Of a stretch of 64,000 bases of DNA, positions 1 to 24,353 are shown in pieces. Location of the stretch: positions 6,209,501-6,273,500 of the forward strand of contig BSDZ01000078.1 in NCBI GenBank assembly GCA_030268105.1, read 5' to 3'. Positions within the stretch are counted from its first letter, which is position 1. Every line of letters starts with the position of its first letter. Both the position numbers and the translations under genes were made by a program. This stretch comes from Volvox africanus. Its lineage: Eukaryota > Chlorophyta > Chlorophyceae > Chlamydomonadales > Volvocaceae. The notes under the pieces are model-generated. The model saw only the letters and a program-made list of their open reading frames with translations, did not search any database and had not been told where the DNA came from.

Positions 1-104
1 CAGTTCCAGCACTGCATCGCAGGCCCAAGTGTCTTGTCCTGGTTTCTGTACCTTCCAAATAACAGGCTTCGCTGCGTCTCTTTTTACCCTGACGGTTACC
101 ATAC

Positions 105-2241
105 CTGCCGCACTCCGGAGAGAATGGCGAGATCAGCAGTTTCTAGATGCGGGAAGTGCACCTCCACCTGCACCCGCGCCGGCTCCTGGGTTCCACCAGG
201 AGCTGGCTTTCCGCTTGCATTGCCTATGCCTGTGCCATCGGCAATCCTGCTGCTCCCACTGTTGATGTTGTCCTCCGCCTTTCGCTTATCCACCGTGGAT
301 GCCCCGCGTGTCGGCATGTGTAATCGCATCGCGCCCAGTAGCCAGCCCGACTGTGACACGAACATATCAGTGGAAGGAGCCTCACCGTTCATAGGGAAAA
401 GGGAAAGAAGCTTGGGGCAAAGGCGAGGACGCGGCTTTCACCCCATTCACGGCGCCTCAGAGTGAAAACCTAAAAGAGGACCCTGAGCCAAACCGAGATT
501 AGCATGGCATTTCAATAACGTGCGGTCATGCTCATGGATTCTCCAGCAAGGGCCACATGACTGTGCTGCACCACACCCTACAATACAAAATATGCACGAC
601 TGTTGTTCCGACCATATGGCACAGCCTTCTTTGACACCGCTCTTTGCACATCAACAAACATCCCAGGTCCCAAGCTGCTCCGCAAGGACTTACCTTCTCC
701 TTAAGCGCCTCATCCATCAGATCGTCGAGCCGGTCCCCCGCCGCTATCCGCTTCGCCACGGCATCCCCCGCCTTGCGCATCAGGTCCAGTGTGGCGGCCA
801 ACTCCGGGGCCACACGTAAACTGGCCGGCCCATAGGGAGCCTGCGGGTACAATTATCGGGCATACGGCTTTTGCTCTCCCTTACCTAATACTCCTGATGG
901 CTGAAGCCTGAGAGGCCGCGGCCAAGATCGGAGAAGTTCGTTTACACTGGCCCGTTTGCGTTTTCGACTCAAAACCTGTTTACGACCTTACCTCATACCT
1001 CTGCGCAACCCAGCGGTTATGCCCTCAAGTATCTTGCTGGACGTCTTAGGGCCTCACTTCCCCGACGTGGACATTGCTGCTTCGCAAGCAGCCGCCGCCA
1101 CACCCTTCGTGTGCAGATACGCGCATGCAACTGCCTTTCTGCTAAAACGGAATGCACTTAAAGCACATAAACTCGCCCAGCCTCAGGCACTGCTCCTGTA
1201 CTAAAATGCTACCACCGTTCGTTGCAAGATGACATTCCGGAGCTGTGAGCTCCCCGACGCAATCTTTCCGCTCCCCAAGGCAGAGGACAATCGGCTAGCA
1301 TATCATGATGGGTAAGTAAATCTATCAGATGCTCTCAAACAGCTTCTCAGGGTTTGGGCACCGCTGCATGCAAACTAATTCAACCTAGATGACCTTCGAC
1401 TCACCAGGCGTACGTCTGGAAAGGCCCCCAGCACGGGTGCCAGGTCAGCATCGTCCGCCACCGCCAGGAGCCAGGCAGCAGGAGGCAAAAAAGACACCAG
1501 GACGCATCCCGCCGAGTGCAGAAGCGCCATCAAACGCGCCTGCGCTTCACCGAATTGTGGGTTCTGGGGCTGAGACAGCAGGGGCGAACCTGCCGCTGCA
1601 GCCGCTGCCTCTATTGTTGCTGAGGAACTGCCGTCAATGCGATGATGTTGTGACGCTCCGGATGGATGGAAGGATAAATGGTGTACATCCGCATGCCAAT
1701 GGAGTGTAGGGCCGAGGGTGAGAAGCCAAAGCTGGACATATGCCAGGGGGCCCCATTGCGGTGACTGCGTCGGAGGACTGGTGACGTCCTTCTGCTGTTG
1801 CTGGAGAAGAGCACGCCGAGCCATGGGGATCGGCAGGGGAAGCCTGCAGTGGAGAGCAGTGGTGGGGGTGTTCGTTGGCTGGCTAAGGTGGAGGTTATCC
1901 GCAAATCGGAAATCGTGGTGGCAGAGACATCCGGAGAAGACCAGGGTAGCGCTATTTACAAAGATCAGTAACCTCACGTCCGCTCCTTATGTAGACCTAT
2001 ATCCACGGCTGCAGGCGGCCACCTCCGATGATGCAGAGGTTAGTCCATATGCTGCGGCAACCTTTATGTCCCACCTTTCGTGCACTGCCGCCACGTCGAC
2101 TATGCCAGTGCGCAGATGCACGACGTGCACCTTGCCGGAAGCTTCTCCAAGGGGACTGTTTGAAAATAAAGATGCATCTCCCCTAGCCAGCCGCAGAGTG
2201 AGGACCCTCACAAGTAAAACGATAAACAATCTATGGATCAT
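105..2241 (-). CDS. Partial multi-exon gene, possible subtilisin-type (S8) protease prodomain
   Basis: The start is the ATG at 2241, followed by a hydrophobic stretch ending near LTLRLARGDA that looks like a signal peptide. Exons supported by splice sites and matching phase-0 joins are 2241-2023, 1569-1405, 840-694 and 350-105; one or more exons between 1404 and 841 are probably unplaced, and the gene runs off the left edge after the donor at 104. Exon 1 holds a beta-strand-like VHVVHLRTG and exon 2 holds LMALLHSAGCVLVSFLPPAA followed by an Ala/Asp-rich helix and FPDVRL. This order resembles the N-terminal prodomain of some secreted subtilases. No catalytic Asp, His or Ser motif was found, so the protease call is inference only. 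The third exon is a charged helix (LMRKAGDAVAKRIAAGDRLD). The four exons could belong to more than one gene. Confidence 0.42.
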
Positions 2242-3346
2242 TTTGAAATGGAATCGTGCCTCTATGCCCCCATTCTGGGGGTAGTATCAAACACAAAACG
2301 AAGCTCCACGATGTTTACACCGAAATGCCTAGCTAAATAAGCGAAATAAAATAAATACATATATTTTTTGAATCCAAGGTGGCCAGAGTTACAGTATCAC
2401 ATGTCACATCCGCACAGCTTCTATTCTATCGTATACAAACTGCCAATCCGTGCTATTACGTAGGTAAATCGTTATAATATAATATTTCAGATTAAACATT
2501 TAAATACCCGACTTGTATACGAAATCATGCAGCATGAGGGGCGCCCATGGGCAGAGTTTCAACTCGTTGCCGCAAGTCATCGACTTTTCAATCCAAATCG
2601 ATTCCCCTACAGCGATATATATCTTTGATGTAGCTTTATAAAAGATTGTGTTACGGTGTCCTGCGGACGTGTGTAAGAAAGCACAGCGTGTACGAAATTA
2701 CCTTCTCTTACGTTCTCGCTGTAACGTCATCAATAATCCATCGTAACTTTGTGGCACCATATCCCAGAAACACGTTTATCTCATATGATAGAAATCATTC
2801 CGGTCGAAAGCCTTAACCTTGTCTCAACACTTGCGTCGTTGCGGTTAGGAGGTGAGATGTCATGGCCAATCGGCCACATGATGTGCTCACACAGAACTCA
2901 CGTGGATTGGTAGTTAGTATTGCGACCCACGGCCATACAATGCTCATCAGTAGCGTCAACAAGTAGCGTCAGCAACTCAAGTTACCATATGATCCATATT
3001 TCGAATGGCTCCTGTGCTCAGCCAGCCCCAAACATGCTAACGTCTTTAGGGTTTTACTCGTCCTCTCTCTACTGTGCAGTATGGTTGTGTCAATGAGGAT
3101 TTTGTCCTGGCTCTTCCTCTGTCGGACGACCCGTCCTGCTTTTTCCACTTACGTAGCATCCGTGATTTTGCTCACCGAGGCACAAGCAGCAGCATTAGAG
3201 ACGAATGGATACATGGGTGCAGGCTGATAGTGCGGGTTTAAGCAGACTGCTGCCAGTGATTGCACCGAAAGATCCTCACAGTTGTTCTGCTAACAGTGGG
3301 AGTACATCCGTGCGTCGACCCAGGGTGTTCGGGCAGTACACTGAAC

Positions 3347-3538
3347 ACTGCTGTGAGTCTCGTCTCTTTGTTATGTTGGGCGGACATCAACCAGGCATTG
3401 AACTGTGGCGGTGCCATCACCATCATGTGGATGGGATACTCCTCGAGGCACATGGACGGGTATATTCCTCCTATTCCTCCTAAACATGGCACCAACCTCC
3501 TCGTTTTAGGCCTGAGGTGCTGGGCAATTGAGGTGAAC
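3347..3538 (+). repeat. 192-bp dispersed repeat, copy A
   Basis: This stretch is identical, base for base by eye, to the reverse complement of 20571-20762. It can be read as an open frame on the + strand containing GYSSRHMDGYIPPIPPKHG, but the frame has no recognised family and no conserved start. Identity over 192 bp between spacers 17 kb apart points to a recent transposition, a conversion event, or a terminal repeat of an element whose internal part is missing or degraded. Confidence 0.9.
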
Positions 3539-3589
3539 GGGCTGCTCACCCTATGCTGTGTGAGCATGGTGTGGTACAGGATGAGTAGC

Positions 3590-3885
3590 ATGTTATGAAA
3601 TGCTCAGCTTATGAGAGCGTAGGACAAGAGATGAGACTGAGCACTTTCCGGAAGAGAACATGACTGTTGTGATGAAACAACATAGTATGACCAAGCATTA
3701 CCAAGGCGTGAGAAGTCCTGCATGTGAGAGGATCGGGTGAGACGTTATAATACGGCTTCTACGGTTAGAATACGGTTCCTCTAATGTTTTGTTGTAGTCT
3801 AGTCCGAACTTGGCTTTTATCTTTCTTTTCTCTCAGGTTTTGGTCAAGGGTGCCTCGCGGTCCGTGAGCTTATCCGGCCCTTACG
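3590..3885 (+). repeat. Diverged segment shared with 20885-21185
   Basis: After copy A the sequence shows scattered blocks also found on the + strand at about 20885-21185. Shared blocks include GACTTTCCGGAAG-like and TCCGTGAGC-like words in the same order, with a T-rich stretch between them. Copy A lies upstream of this block in direct orientation here, but inverted at the second locus. The two blocks probably come from one repeat family. Boundaries are approximate. Confidence 0.55.
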
Positions 3886-5453
3886 AAACCATAGAAAGTT
3901 ATAATCACGATCACTTTTGCTGTGGACTTGCGAGGAGAATTCCTCCACCCTCTTTGTGCTAATAGCTCAGTAGTTTCATGGCGGGTTAGCCGAATTTTCC
4001 GCCGTGTGCAGTACAGCCATGTTTGCATCCGTTTTGTAAGGTGAGAAAAAACTAATCGTAAGGTGGTGGTGCCCTAAGTATATACCATTCTGACCACAAC
4101 GGTCTTTAGGGTGACCACTAAAGGCCCCATAGCCTTAATAGTGAAACAATGGCACGTTGCTCTACCCACTTCTCAGGTTACAGTGCTCCATGATCGCATG
4201 CAACTATCATTACGTGTAGATAGCTGCGGACGATCTCTCCTTTTATGTGATTGTATGCATTTCATACATCGCAAAAGTCTGCGCTAATTTGAATCATAGG
4301 ACACTCACAGTGCCGATTACGCAGTACCAACGTCTGGAACCCTTCAAGTTGGACCCAGGCCTACAAAAAACAATTATTTGATGACTCTTATCGTGTCTCT
4401 TCTCCACGTGTCCCCCACTAACACTGTCGGCCCTTACAGACAACCCTTACAGCAGCAGAAGACTTGTTTGCTTATACTGCAGCTACTAACGTCAGCAAGG
4501 AAACGAAGTCGGACGGCCTCAAATAAGCTCGCGCCCAGCCATGCAAGTGCAGCAGACAAAGCTTACACCAACGGCTAAGAACGAAACATGCGCTTCATGA
4601 CCATCAGCACACCCAGCACACGCTGTTCATGCGAGAACCTCACAGTCCGCGCGGGCGCACACACTCTGGCCTAACACATCAGCTTGGCATCAGGGCAAAC
4701 ATCTTATATCTGCCTGGGGGTGCATGTCATTCTCAATCGTTATGGACTTTGCTACTACAGATCTTGCCATACACTCTAATGTAGACGTGACTCCTCACGC
4801 CAGCTAACATCTCGCCTGCTAACCCGACCGCTAGGGTTGCCGTCAGGGACAACCGACAAGTGCTCCCGTGCTACTTTTACGATGACTCTACCACCTCTTA
4901 ACATACTTGACCGTAGGCTGGGGTGTCAAAGCTCCTCTTCTGTTACAGCACCCCAAACCCATAACCCCTCAGCTCCAATACAGAAGTGTGCCGCTCCGTA
5001 GATTCCGTCAGTCCCACGAAACGGATAGATAACCATATCAACGCAAGCCATGACGCTTTCGTGACATTGACATAGCAAATGTCACCTAGACGACCCTTAC
5101 CACTATCAGCATGCAGTGAAAACTCAATAGACCTCGTCTGCATAAGTGTCCCAAGCGAGCCAAGGCATGCCCGGCCTCTGTGCATGCCACAATGCTATCA
5201 TATAAAGAACGCCAAACACAATCCGATTGCGATCCCGTGTCCATACGTGTGTTTTTAACGACACATGTATGCTAGCCTATTTCCAAGCAACCATCCCCCT
5301 GTCAAATCCCCCCGATCCCAGTTGCCGTAGCCTAAGCCTCATAGCAGTGTCCTTTGCTGTCGATATCGCAAGCAGCGCAACCCGCACTGACCAACGCAAA
5401 ATGTAAGCTAAACAAGCTAAACCTCGTGCCGAGCGCCAGGCCGTGGATGTTCA

Positions 5454-17177
<11,724 letters not shown>

Positions 17178-20100
17178 GGCAAGCGCGGGCCTGACGTGCC
17201 TTACAAATCAAAAGCGGCAAGGGATCTGTGGGAACTTAAGAAAACCTGCAGGGTTAATTGTTTTATGAGTACTGCCTACAGTTGGGACACAAAGCTCGAT
17301 TCCAATCCCGAGCTCCATTAGCTGTCAAGTGGCGGCAACATCGAAAGAGAGTGCTGCGCCGCCCAAATAGTACGGCATGTACGTGATTCACTCTGCTCCC
17401 AGCCTGAACACACAAGAGGAAGGTTCCTGATTTTCTGATAAATACCTTTGTTATTCATTGGTATGTCATCAAAGTCCTGATCCTCGCCTCGCAAGTCCAG
17501 CTCATAACACTGTACAAGCATTTGGAAGCGTAATATTATATTATATGCTTCCTAGTTAAATTTGGAAATTGCTCGCATGGCAGATACGCTGACAACTGTA
17601 TTTTCCACGCCAGTCCTTGCAAAGTGAAAGATAACGCCAGCAGAGTTCAAGCTGCGCGTTATGCCTGTAGAGACCCTTTATAATGTCGGCGCCAAGCGTT
17701 GGTGACGCAATGCAAGTTGCCAAGTCGATTCGTCCGTTCGGTTGTCGAGTATGGGCAGTATCTTTGCCCTCCGGTCCTGTGGGTGCATTGCACATTACGT
17801 AAGCTGCTGCCTTTTGCACGAAACCTGAGCAATTCACCTGTGTTCTTAGCAATGCGATATAAGATAGGTATGGTGCTCTAAGATGTACTATGTAATCACA
17901 TACGGTTGCACAATTCCAGATCTGGACGTATGTTGTAACCTTGTAAGCCTGCAGAGAGGCGCTAAATGATTCCCAAGAGCCTGCGCGTCAGAGGATGCGT
18001 CGCGTTGCTTTTCACGGGCGCTTGGCACTGAGAGCCGGCACCTTACCTTACTACCACTGGAATATGGCGGCTTGAGACAAGGAACTAGCGAAGCATAGGG
18101 AGGGTCGGCGCCCCTGTTGGGATGCAACAGGGCGGCCATCGCAGGCATATTGCGTACCATGCACGCACGCAGACAAGTAGAAACTCATGGTTCATCATGC
18201 TACCAAAGTCGTTCTCAGCACGCATCTCCGCTCTGCAGAACCCAGAGTTGTAAGAGTACGCGGGATCCACCCTGCGTTGGCCCAATGCGCGAATGCGTGC
18301 CAGTGGAAATCAGTAGCTCTGCCTTTGATGAAGGACACTATCTGGATGGTGATTGGCACTTATCACAGCCGCATGGTCAACACGCAACGGTGCAGGATCC
18401 AGCATGCATTCACAAGCGGTTGGTTAGCGGGTTCGTAGCCTTCATCGGCAGGTGAAACAGCTAAACAGTGTCTCGTCTGCTCCAGGGAACACCATACCAT
18501 AGTTTCTGCGACAGCTGATGGGTAAAGGTATGAGGACTGTAGGGGCGAACCGTAGTGCTGCTCTGTGAAGTTGCATGTGATTAACTGATCTGGTTTGCCA
18601 GCCCCTAGTTCCACTGCAGTGCACTTCAATATCTACGACATCGTAAAGCTCGTACCGTTCTGCGTACTATTTTAAGTTGTTGACATAATTCACTCCATAC
18701 GGACTTGCATTCGTAACGGTCATATCTAGGCCTTCGTTAGCCCCACGATGCTCAGCTGCCCACCACGGACACACTGCTGACTGGCACGGGGCCCAATAAC
18801 GGTAACTGCTCGATATCGGTTTACCGATAAAAGCGGTAATAGCGGGAATTCCGTTGATTGCTCAATTGCTTTCATGCGTGCTTGTGTCCAAATTAATTTG
18901 TTCCCAATTGGGTGCGGGTGCAACTCGGATCTCTTACTTGAGGATTCTGTCTATGGCGTAAGTACCCGCGATAACATGCCTGCCCTGTGCCTGCCTGCGT
19001 GATTGCCTGTGGGTGTGTCTGTTGGCGCCAAAATTTAAGCTTTAACGAATTGTTTATGATAATTTATAATAGCCCTTACTTACCTCTACTTCATGGTGTT
19101 GTCCTGCAAGTCACCAAAATTTGTTTGACAAACAGATCGTGATGCAGCCATGGAGTCTGGATCAGTTTTGCGATAGAATGCTTGCCCTGACAGAGCTTAT
19201 TTAATGCTACTGATTACGGATTTTATACTGAAAATTTGGGTCACTCGTTTATGCCCGAGGAAGTCGGCCACTAAACAGCTATTTTGCAACCACATTTCCC
19301 AACGATCTATTGTCGCGCATTTCAATGTGTTATACATTACAAGTTAGCAATCTATACCACATTGCGGCACATCCGAAAATGCAAGAGTCTGATGATGTGT
19401 TTGTGTCTTGCCATGCAACGCAATGCCCTCCGGACAAATACATTTTGATGCTGACGGCGTTAAGGGTATGCTCACGCTGATCTTTGCTTACAGATGCTTA
19501 ACGCCATTCAACCATGTATGTAGGTATGTTGTGGTGCCCAAAGCATAGGACGTACTGCCCAGACTCCTGCTCAGAACCCCACCCAGCCTTGCGGGTGCAG
19601 GTGGCTCCAGCCTGTTGTATTTTGATGTGCGAAAGTGACATAAAGAAGAATGCCTAATGTAAAAACGACAACAAGGAAGAGATTGAATCCACAACTTGGT
19701 GCTATTGATAACTACCGGTTAGTTTGTGAGCGAGATTATGTAGCCCAGAGCGGAGATTGATGAGCCCCCGGGGGGGCGGCACCTAGCGATGATCTTGTCG
19801 AAGAGCCTACCTCGCGAGCTTCTCACCGCCGTCAGGTGTAAACCAACCAGAGCTTGGCTTCCAAAGGATGCCCCTACTTAGGTAAGCCAGGATGCATGGT
19901 CGCGCAGTATCCCTACCATACTACCAGCGACTGGAGTCACGACCAATTCACCAGAGGTGTAAAGGACCGCTTATATCGCATGGAATATAACATATAGCCT
20001 TCTCACGAAGCTGTGTCATGACACTCCCATCATCACGCGTCTCACGCTCCTGAAGTTAGACCGTTAGCGAGCCCCTAACCACCTCCGTTAGGACAGTTGA

Positions 20101-20570
20101 CCTGTGGCATCAGTTGTTGACATGCAGGAGAAACTATTAACCAGTCTTGGTCGCCTGCTGTAGAATCCTAACCAACTTCGTTCAAGGAAGCTTGACACTC
20201 TACTTCTCAGCCAGTGAATTACTGCTGTTTAAGGTCCTGGCAAAGAGGCCAGTGGCCTCTCTGCTGCTGACAAGGTGATAGGCCCAGTCGGTATGCACAG
20301 GCAGGCATAAATCTGTGGATGTGTAGCCCCTAGCTTTGATGCCAGTGTCTGCGACTCCATCACCTGCGGATGCTTTCAGTGCTTTATAGGTGTTTTTGGC
20401 TAAGCTTGATGAGATGATGACCGCCATTATTGGCAGGGATCTCCTTCACCCCAGTCCCCGTATAAGTCGCCATCCGACGGAGCACAGCCTGTGAAGGCAT
20501 CAAGGCGCAGGACCAGCCATTGTTGCGGATGCTGCAGAAGTAGAACAGTATATTAGAGATGATCAAGACG

Positions 20571-20762
20571 GTTCACCTCAATTGCCCAGCACCTCAGGCC
20601 TAAAACGAGGAGGTTGGTGCCATGTTTAGGAGGAATAGGAGGAATATACCCGTCCATGTGCCTCGAGGAGTATCCCATCCACATGATGGTGATGGCACCG
20701 CCACAGTTCAATGCCTGGTTGATGTCCGCCCAACATAACAAAGAGACGAGACTCACAGCAGT
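20571..20762 (-). repeat. 192-bp dispersed repeat, copy B (inverted)
   Basis: This is the exact reverse complement of 3347-3538. The identity ends sharply at both sides, with no shared base beyond 20571 and 20762. About 120 bp further on, a diverged segment begins that also follows copy A, but here in the opposite relative orientation. No target-site duplication was obvious at either copy. Confidence 0.9.
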
Positions 20763-20884
20763 AATCCTATAGCTGAACCATTCAGTCCTCTTCCCTCATT
20801 TGCAACTCCTCAACGCTAGCCGTTTCTAATTTGTAGACTACGAAGGCATCTACTTTCTCCTCAATGGGGCCCCGCCCAGGTGTT

Positions 20885-21185
20885 CTTACGGAATGCTCTG
20901 CTTATGGCAGCGTCAAACAAGGGATAAGACAAGCTAGGGACTTTCCGGAAGGGGACATGGACAGCAGTGATGAGGTAGGCTGGCCAAGGTGCTTCATTAA
21001 ATTCGGCGTGTGAGTGGGACTCGGACAGGCGAGACCCATGGGGGAGATAGGTTTCGTAATGATACTTTCTCTCTTTTCATTTGTTTTAGTTCAAGTTCAA
21101 GATCTTGAATTATTCTTTAACTTTAAAACCTTTTGGTCTTGAGTGTTTTGCGCTCCGTGAGCCACCTAGCTCGCTCCGGGATTGG
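20885..21185 (+). repeat. Diverged repeat-family segment related to 3590-3885
   Basis: Shares ordered short blocks with 3590-3885 on the same strand, including the word around GACTTTCCGGAAG and the GCTCCGTGAGC-like word near the end. Similarity is clearly lower than in the 192-bp unit, so this part is older or evolves differently. Limits are approximate. Confidence 0.5.
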
Positions 21186-22189
21186 CAGAGCGGAGGGTCT
21201 TCTGTTCACAGGAGTGTACAGGACTGTCGCCTGGCCATCCGAGAGCCGACAGAGACACATTAACGACCCAACATAGCCAGGAATTTCATCTTAAATATGA
21301 AATATGCACATGCATTAGCCTTTCCCGACCTGTGTGGCCAGCGCTGCAAGGATTATGGCGCAGGTTCTTCTTTCAGCAAACATTTTACCGACGTTTAAGA
21401 TACTTAGGACGATTTCAACATAAACATAATCAGCTTCTATGCAATATTGACCTGAATTGCAAGTTATCCCGAGCGACCATCGAGTAATCCGACGTTGCAC
21501 GGCACGTAAACCGGCCTTCCTGTTCGAGCACGTCCTGTACTCCGGTAACGGTAAACGTTTAACAAGATGCACAGAATGTAGCTACGATTTGCCGTGCTCT
21601 TGAGGAAGGTCATAACTGGATTTTAGTGTCAGAAACCCGACGCAGCTATAGTAATGCATGCTTGCATTCGCAAGTTTGTAAACGACGCCACAGGCCAAAT
21701 TCAGGCCGTCCATTCCAGGTGTGCAAATTACCCCGAAATGCGCCTCCTAGCCTTCGCACCTTAACGGAGCACCTGTCCTGCGAACTTGGCGCCGAAAGCA
21801 GTTGAGTCTCACCGCCCCACAAGTTGTGCGGCGTCGCAGCCTTAACGCTGCTAGCCTTCCACCATTACGCCTCCCTTCAAATCGCCCCCAAGGCGGCAAA
21901 TCTTTTCGGGATTAGGGATGTCAATACCGTGAAGCTTCCGCATGTGCTCGCCAATCCCAGGAGGTCTGGGCTCCGCACAACCGCTACCAAACTTGTGGGT
22001 GTTGCATTGACGAGGGGTGCCGGAAACGTCACGCCAATGGTGACGGTTGATCGTGTACCTCACAGTAAGTCAGAAGGTAGCGTGATGGCATTTCTTGCGA
22101 AACCAGCAATACGATTTCCCGCTCCATGACAGCACTGGTCGATCCCCACCTCGACGCATTTAGATTTAGTGTGTTCTTAATTGACCGGG

Positions 22190-22223
22190 TAGGGGGCGCG
22201 GGGGGCGGGGGCGGGGGCCGGGG
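22190..22223 (+). repeat. G-rich run, G-quadruplex candidate
   Basis: Several G5-G6 runs separated by one to three bases lie within about 34 bp. Such spacing satisfies the usual pattern for an intramolecular G-quadruplex. It is in the gene-poor region and no function can be assigned. Confidence 0.6.
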
Positions 22224-23448
22224 ATCAGTCAACGGAGCCATTGATACACACCCCTATGCATGCGACCCTTTTATTAGTGCAAGGAGGCTCATACACAGCC
22301 AATTTCTTTAGACTTCTGCCAGCTATGGTGACCAGGGTCCATTATGGTTATCCTCGTTGGTCCCTGTTTCCCACGTAGTTGGTTCGCCACATCTCGACGT
22401 ACGCATTGCGGCCGTGACATGTTAACTTGAGGCCGTTTATTTGAGGCCTTAATATGCTTAATCGAACCCTTTTGGGTAGGCGGTCCAAGTTGGGATTCTT
22501 TCCCTTACCATAGCTCCCCAACACCTTCCCTCCAGGCAGCCTTCACGTGTCGAAGCCTACATGGTGGCTGGAGAGTCGCTTCCATTTCTCCTTCGCGTGA
22601 GTTCCGTGAGTTGGTGTGTTGCCACCTGCCCGCTCGCGCGACGGCGGGTGACGAGGTGACGGACAGTTCTAATATGTCCCGGCGGCACCGGAACCAGCAA
22701 GGGCCAACAAATACCCGCCCTCCCTGGCCGTCTTTACTGGGAAGCCCTCCGCCCTCCTGATTTGTACCTTCCGGTAGCCGACCACGGTCCCGCATCGCCC
22801 CGTCTGCACTTCCCCACGACCACTAACTACCGTTTTGTCGTCGCATGTGTCACGGCGGCCTGATCGATATTCGTATCGCGCACTATCACGAACACAATCC
22901 CAACCACGGAGTTCTCGTGGGCAAGCCGTCTGGATCTTCCATCCATCCAGGATGGCAGTTGGTGTTCCCTGGCTAGCAAGACCTGTACATCGGGCGTTTT
23001 GATATTTGAATCCGGCTTGTGTTTTAATGTGTTATTTCCCGTCCCGCCCTGCTTGCCAAACGGGGACGTTTCAGGTAGACTGAGACCCTGCCAGCAATAG
23101 ACATATTGCCATATTGCTCCAATACTTCTGCCATCCATCCCACCTCTTCCCCGTTCCATGCTTTTCTACCCATAGTGACTACTGGGATCCTGCCAGGAAG
23201 AACTTTGGAGTGCTGCGGGTACTGAATGACGACCTGGTCAAGGCGGGCGCCGGTTTCGGGTGAGATTTCAGGTTGACAATTGTGGGGGGTGCATGGCCGA
23301 GGCGGGCGGATTACGTGCGGCTTGTGTGGATGACCATGACCAGGAGCGTCACACAACAGACTAAGCTACGGGGCTGCATCTACGGGGAAGCATGGCACCC
23401 TGGCAAATTCGCCTTGAAGCCTGCAGTTTCACCCAACATGGAGAGGAC

Positions 23449-23529
23449 GAGGGGAGGAGGGGAGGAGGGGAGGAGGGGAGGAGGGGAGGAGGGGAGGAGG
23501 GGAGGAGGGGAGGAGGGGAGGAGGGGAGG
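23449..23529 (+). repeat. Minisatellite of GGGGAGGA units
   Basis: About ten tandem 8-bp units, nearly perfect. All three forward frames are open through it and give Gly/Glu/Arg repeats, and the reverse gives Pro/Ser/Leu repeats, which explains the long open frames called here. There is no sign that it is translated. The purine strand can form G-quadruplex or triplex structures. Confidence 0.9.
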
Positions 23530-24214
23530 TGGCATCCCGCCGTGAAGGGGACAGGAAACGTGTATGCTGGCCGCAGGTCTTATGGGGAAAGTCCTTGTCC
23601 TGATCGACTGCCATTCGCACCGAAGTCGCTCCCTGGAGTCGCCACCAGCCGGTCTATTCACAGGCCCCCATCCTCTCCCACCCTGTCAACCTTGGGCTGC
23701 CTTTCCCCGAGCTCAAGCCCAAGCTCGGGGGAAGTGACCTCTTCTCCCCCTTCGAACGCAAACCTCACTCCCTACCACCCTGCATAGGGCCCATCCACAC
23801 CGGGACGCAGAGATCTTCAGCTACGGTGAGAGCTCAGGGAGGGAGGACAGCGGCGAAGAGAAGTGGAACGGGAATGGAACAGCGGTTCAGGCGTTTAGTC
23901 GATGGTTTAAGAAACGGTCAGCTCGTGCCAAACACTGGGGTTCCCCTCCTTGCTCACCCCTCTTCTCCAGCATGTGGAATGGGCGTGTTGTACTACTTTG
24001 CACCGAACTCCCGCTCCCCGCCTCCTGTTGCTGGATCAATCTATCCTGTAAACAGTGGTGGCAGGCCAGCTAAGTCACGCTGATTCCATGGGCAACAAGG
24101 AGGCGCTGCCCCGGGGCTGTGTGCAGTACATGAGTGCCGGAACTGGCGTCGTCCATTCCGTGAGTAAAGGGTATCACATTATGGGGCGAGGAGGGGATAT
24201 ATAAATATATATAT

Positions 24215-24353
24215 GGTGGTTAGTGGTGGACATTTTCATTCCGATCGGGCCTTTGCTGCACTTAGGCATACATAAACAAATATATATAGCGTGCTGTCCC
24301 TCGAATATATGTATAAGGCCCGATCGGAATGAAAATGTCCACCAGTAACCACC
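24215..24353. repeat. Long inverted repeat (37-bp arms, 65-bp loop)
   Basis: Arms 24215-24251 and 24317-24353 are reverse complements with a single mismatch (36 of 37 positions). The loop is AT-rich. The left arm abuts an AT dinucleotide-rich run. A transcript of this segment would fold into a long hairpin. It resembles a foldback element, a small MITE remnant or a small-RNA precursor; no transposase or target duplication is visible. Confidence 0.85.

Larger units (their letters stand above)
2242..5453. other. Intergenic spacer, 3.2 kb, containing a dispersed repeat
   Basis: No exon with credible splice sites or protein similarity was seen on either strand. The part next to 2242 is AT-rich and probably carries the promoter and 5' leader of the minus-strand gene starting at 2241. 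The 3' end of the importin gene lies at 5454. A 192-bp repeat copy sits at 3347-3538, with a diverged related segment after it. Confidence 0.6.

Noticed and set aside
3260..3598. Open frame through the 192-bp repeat as a transposase or reverse transcriptase gene
   Set aside because: No catalytic motif and no continuation outside the repeat; the frame is only about 110 codons.
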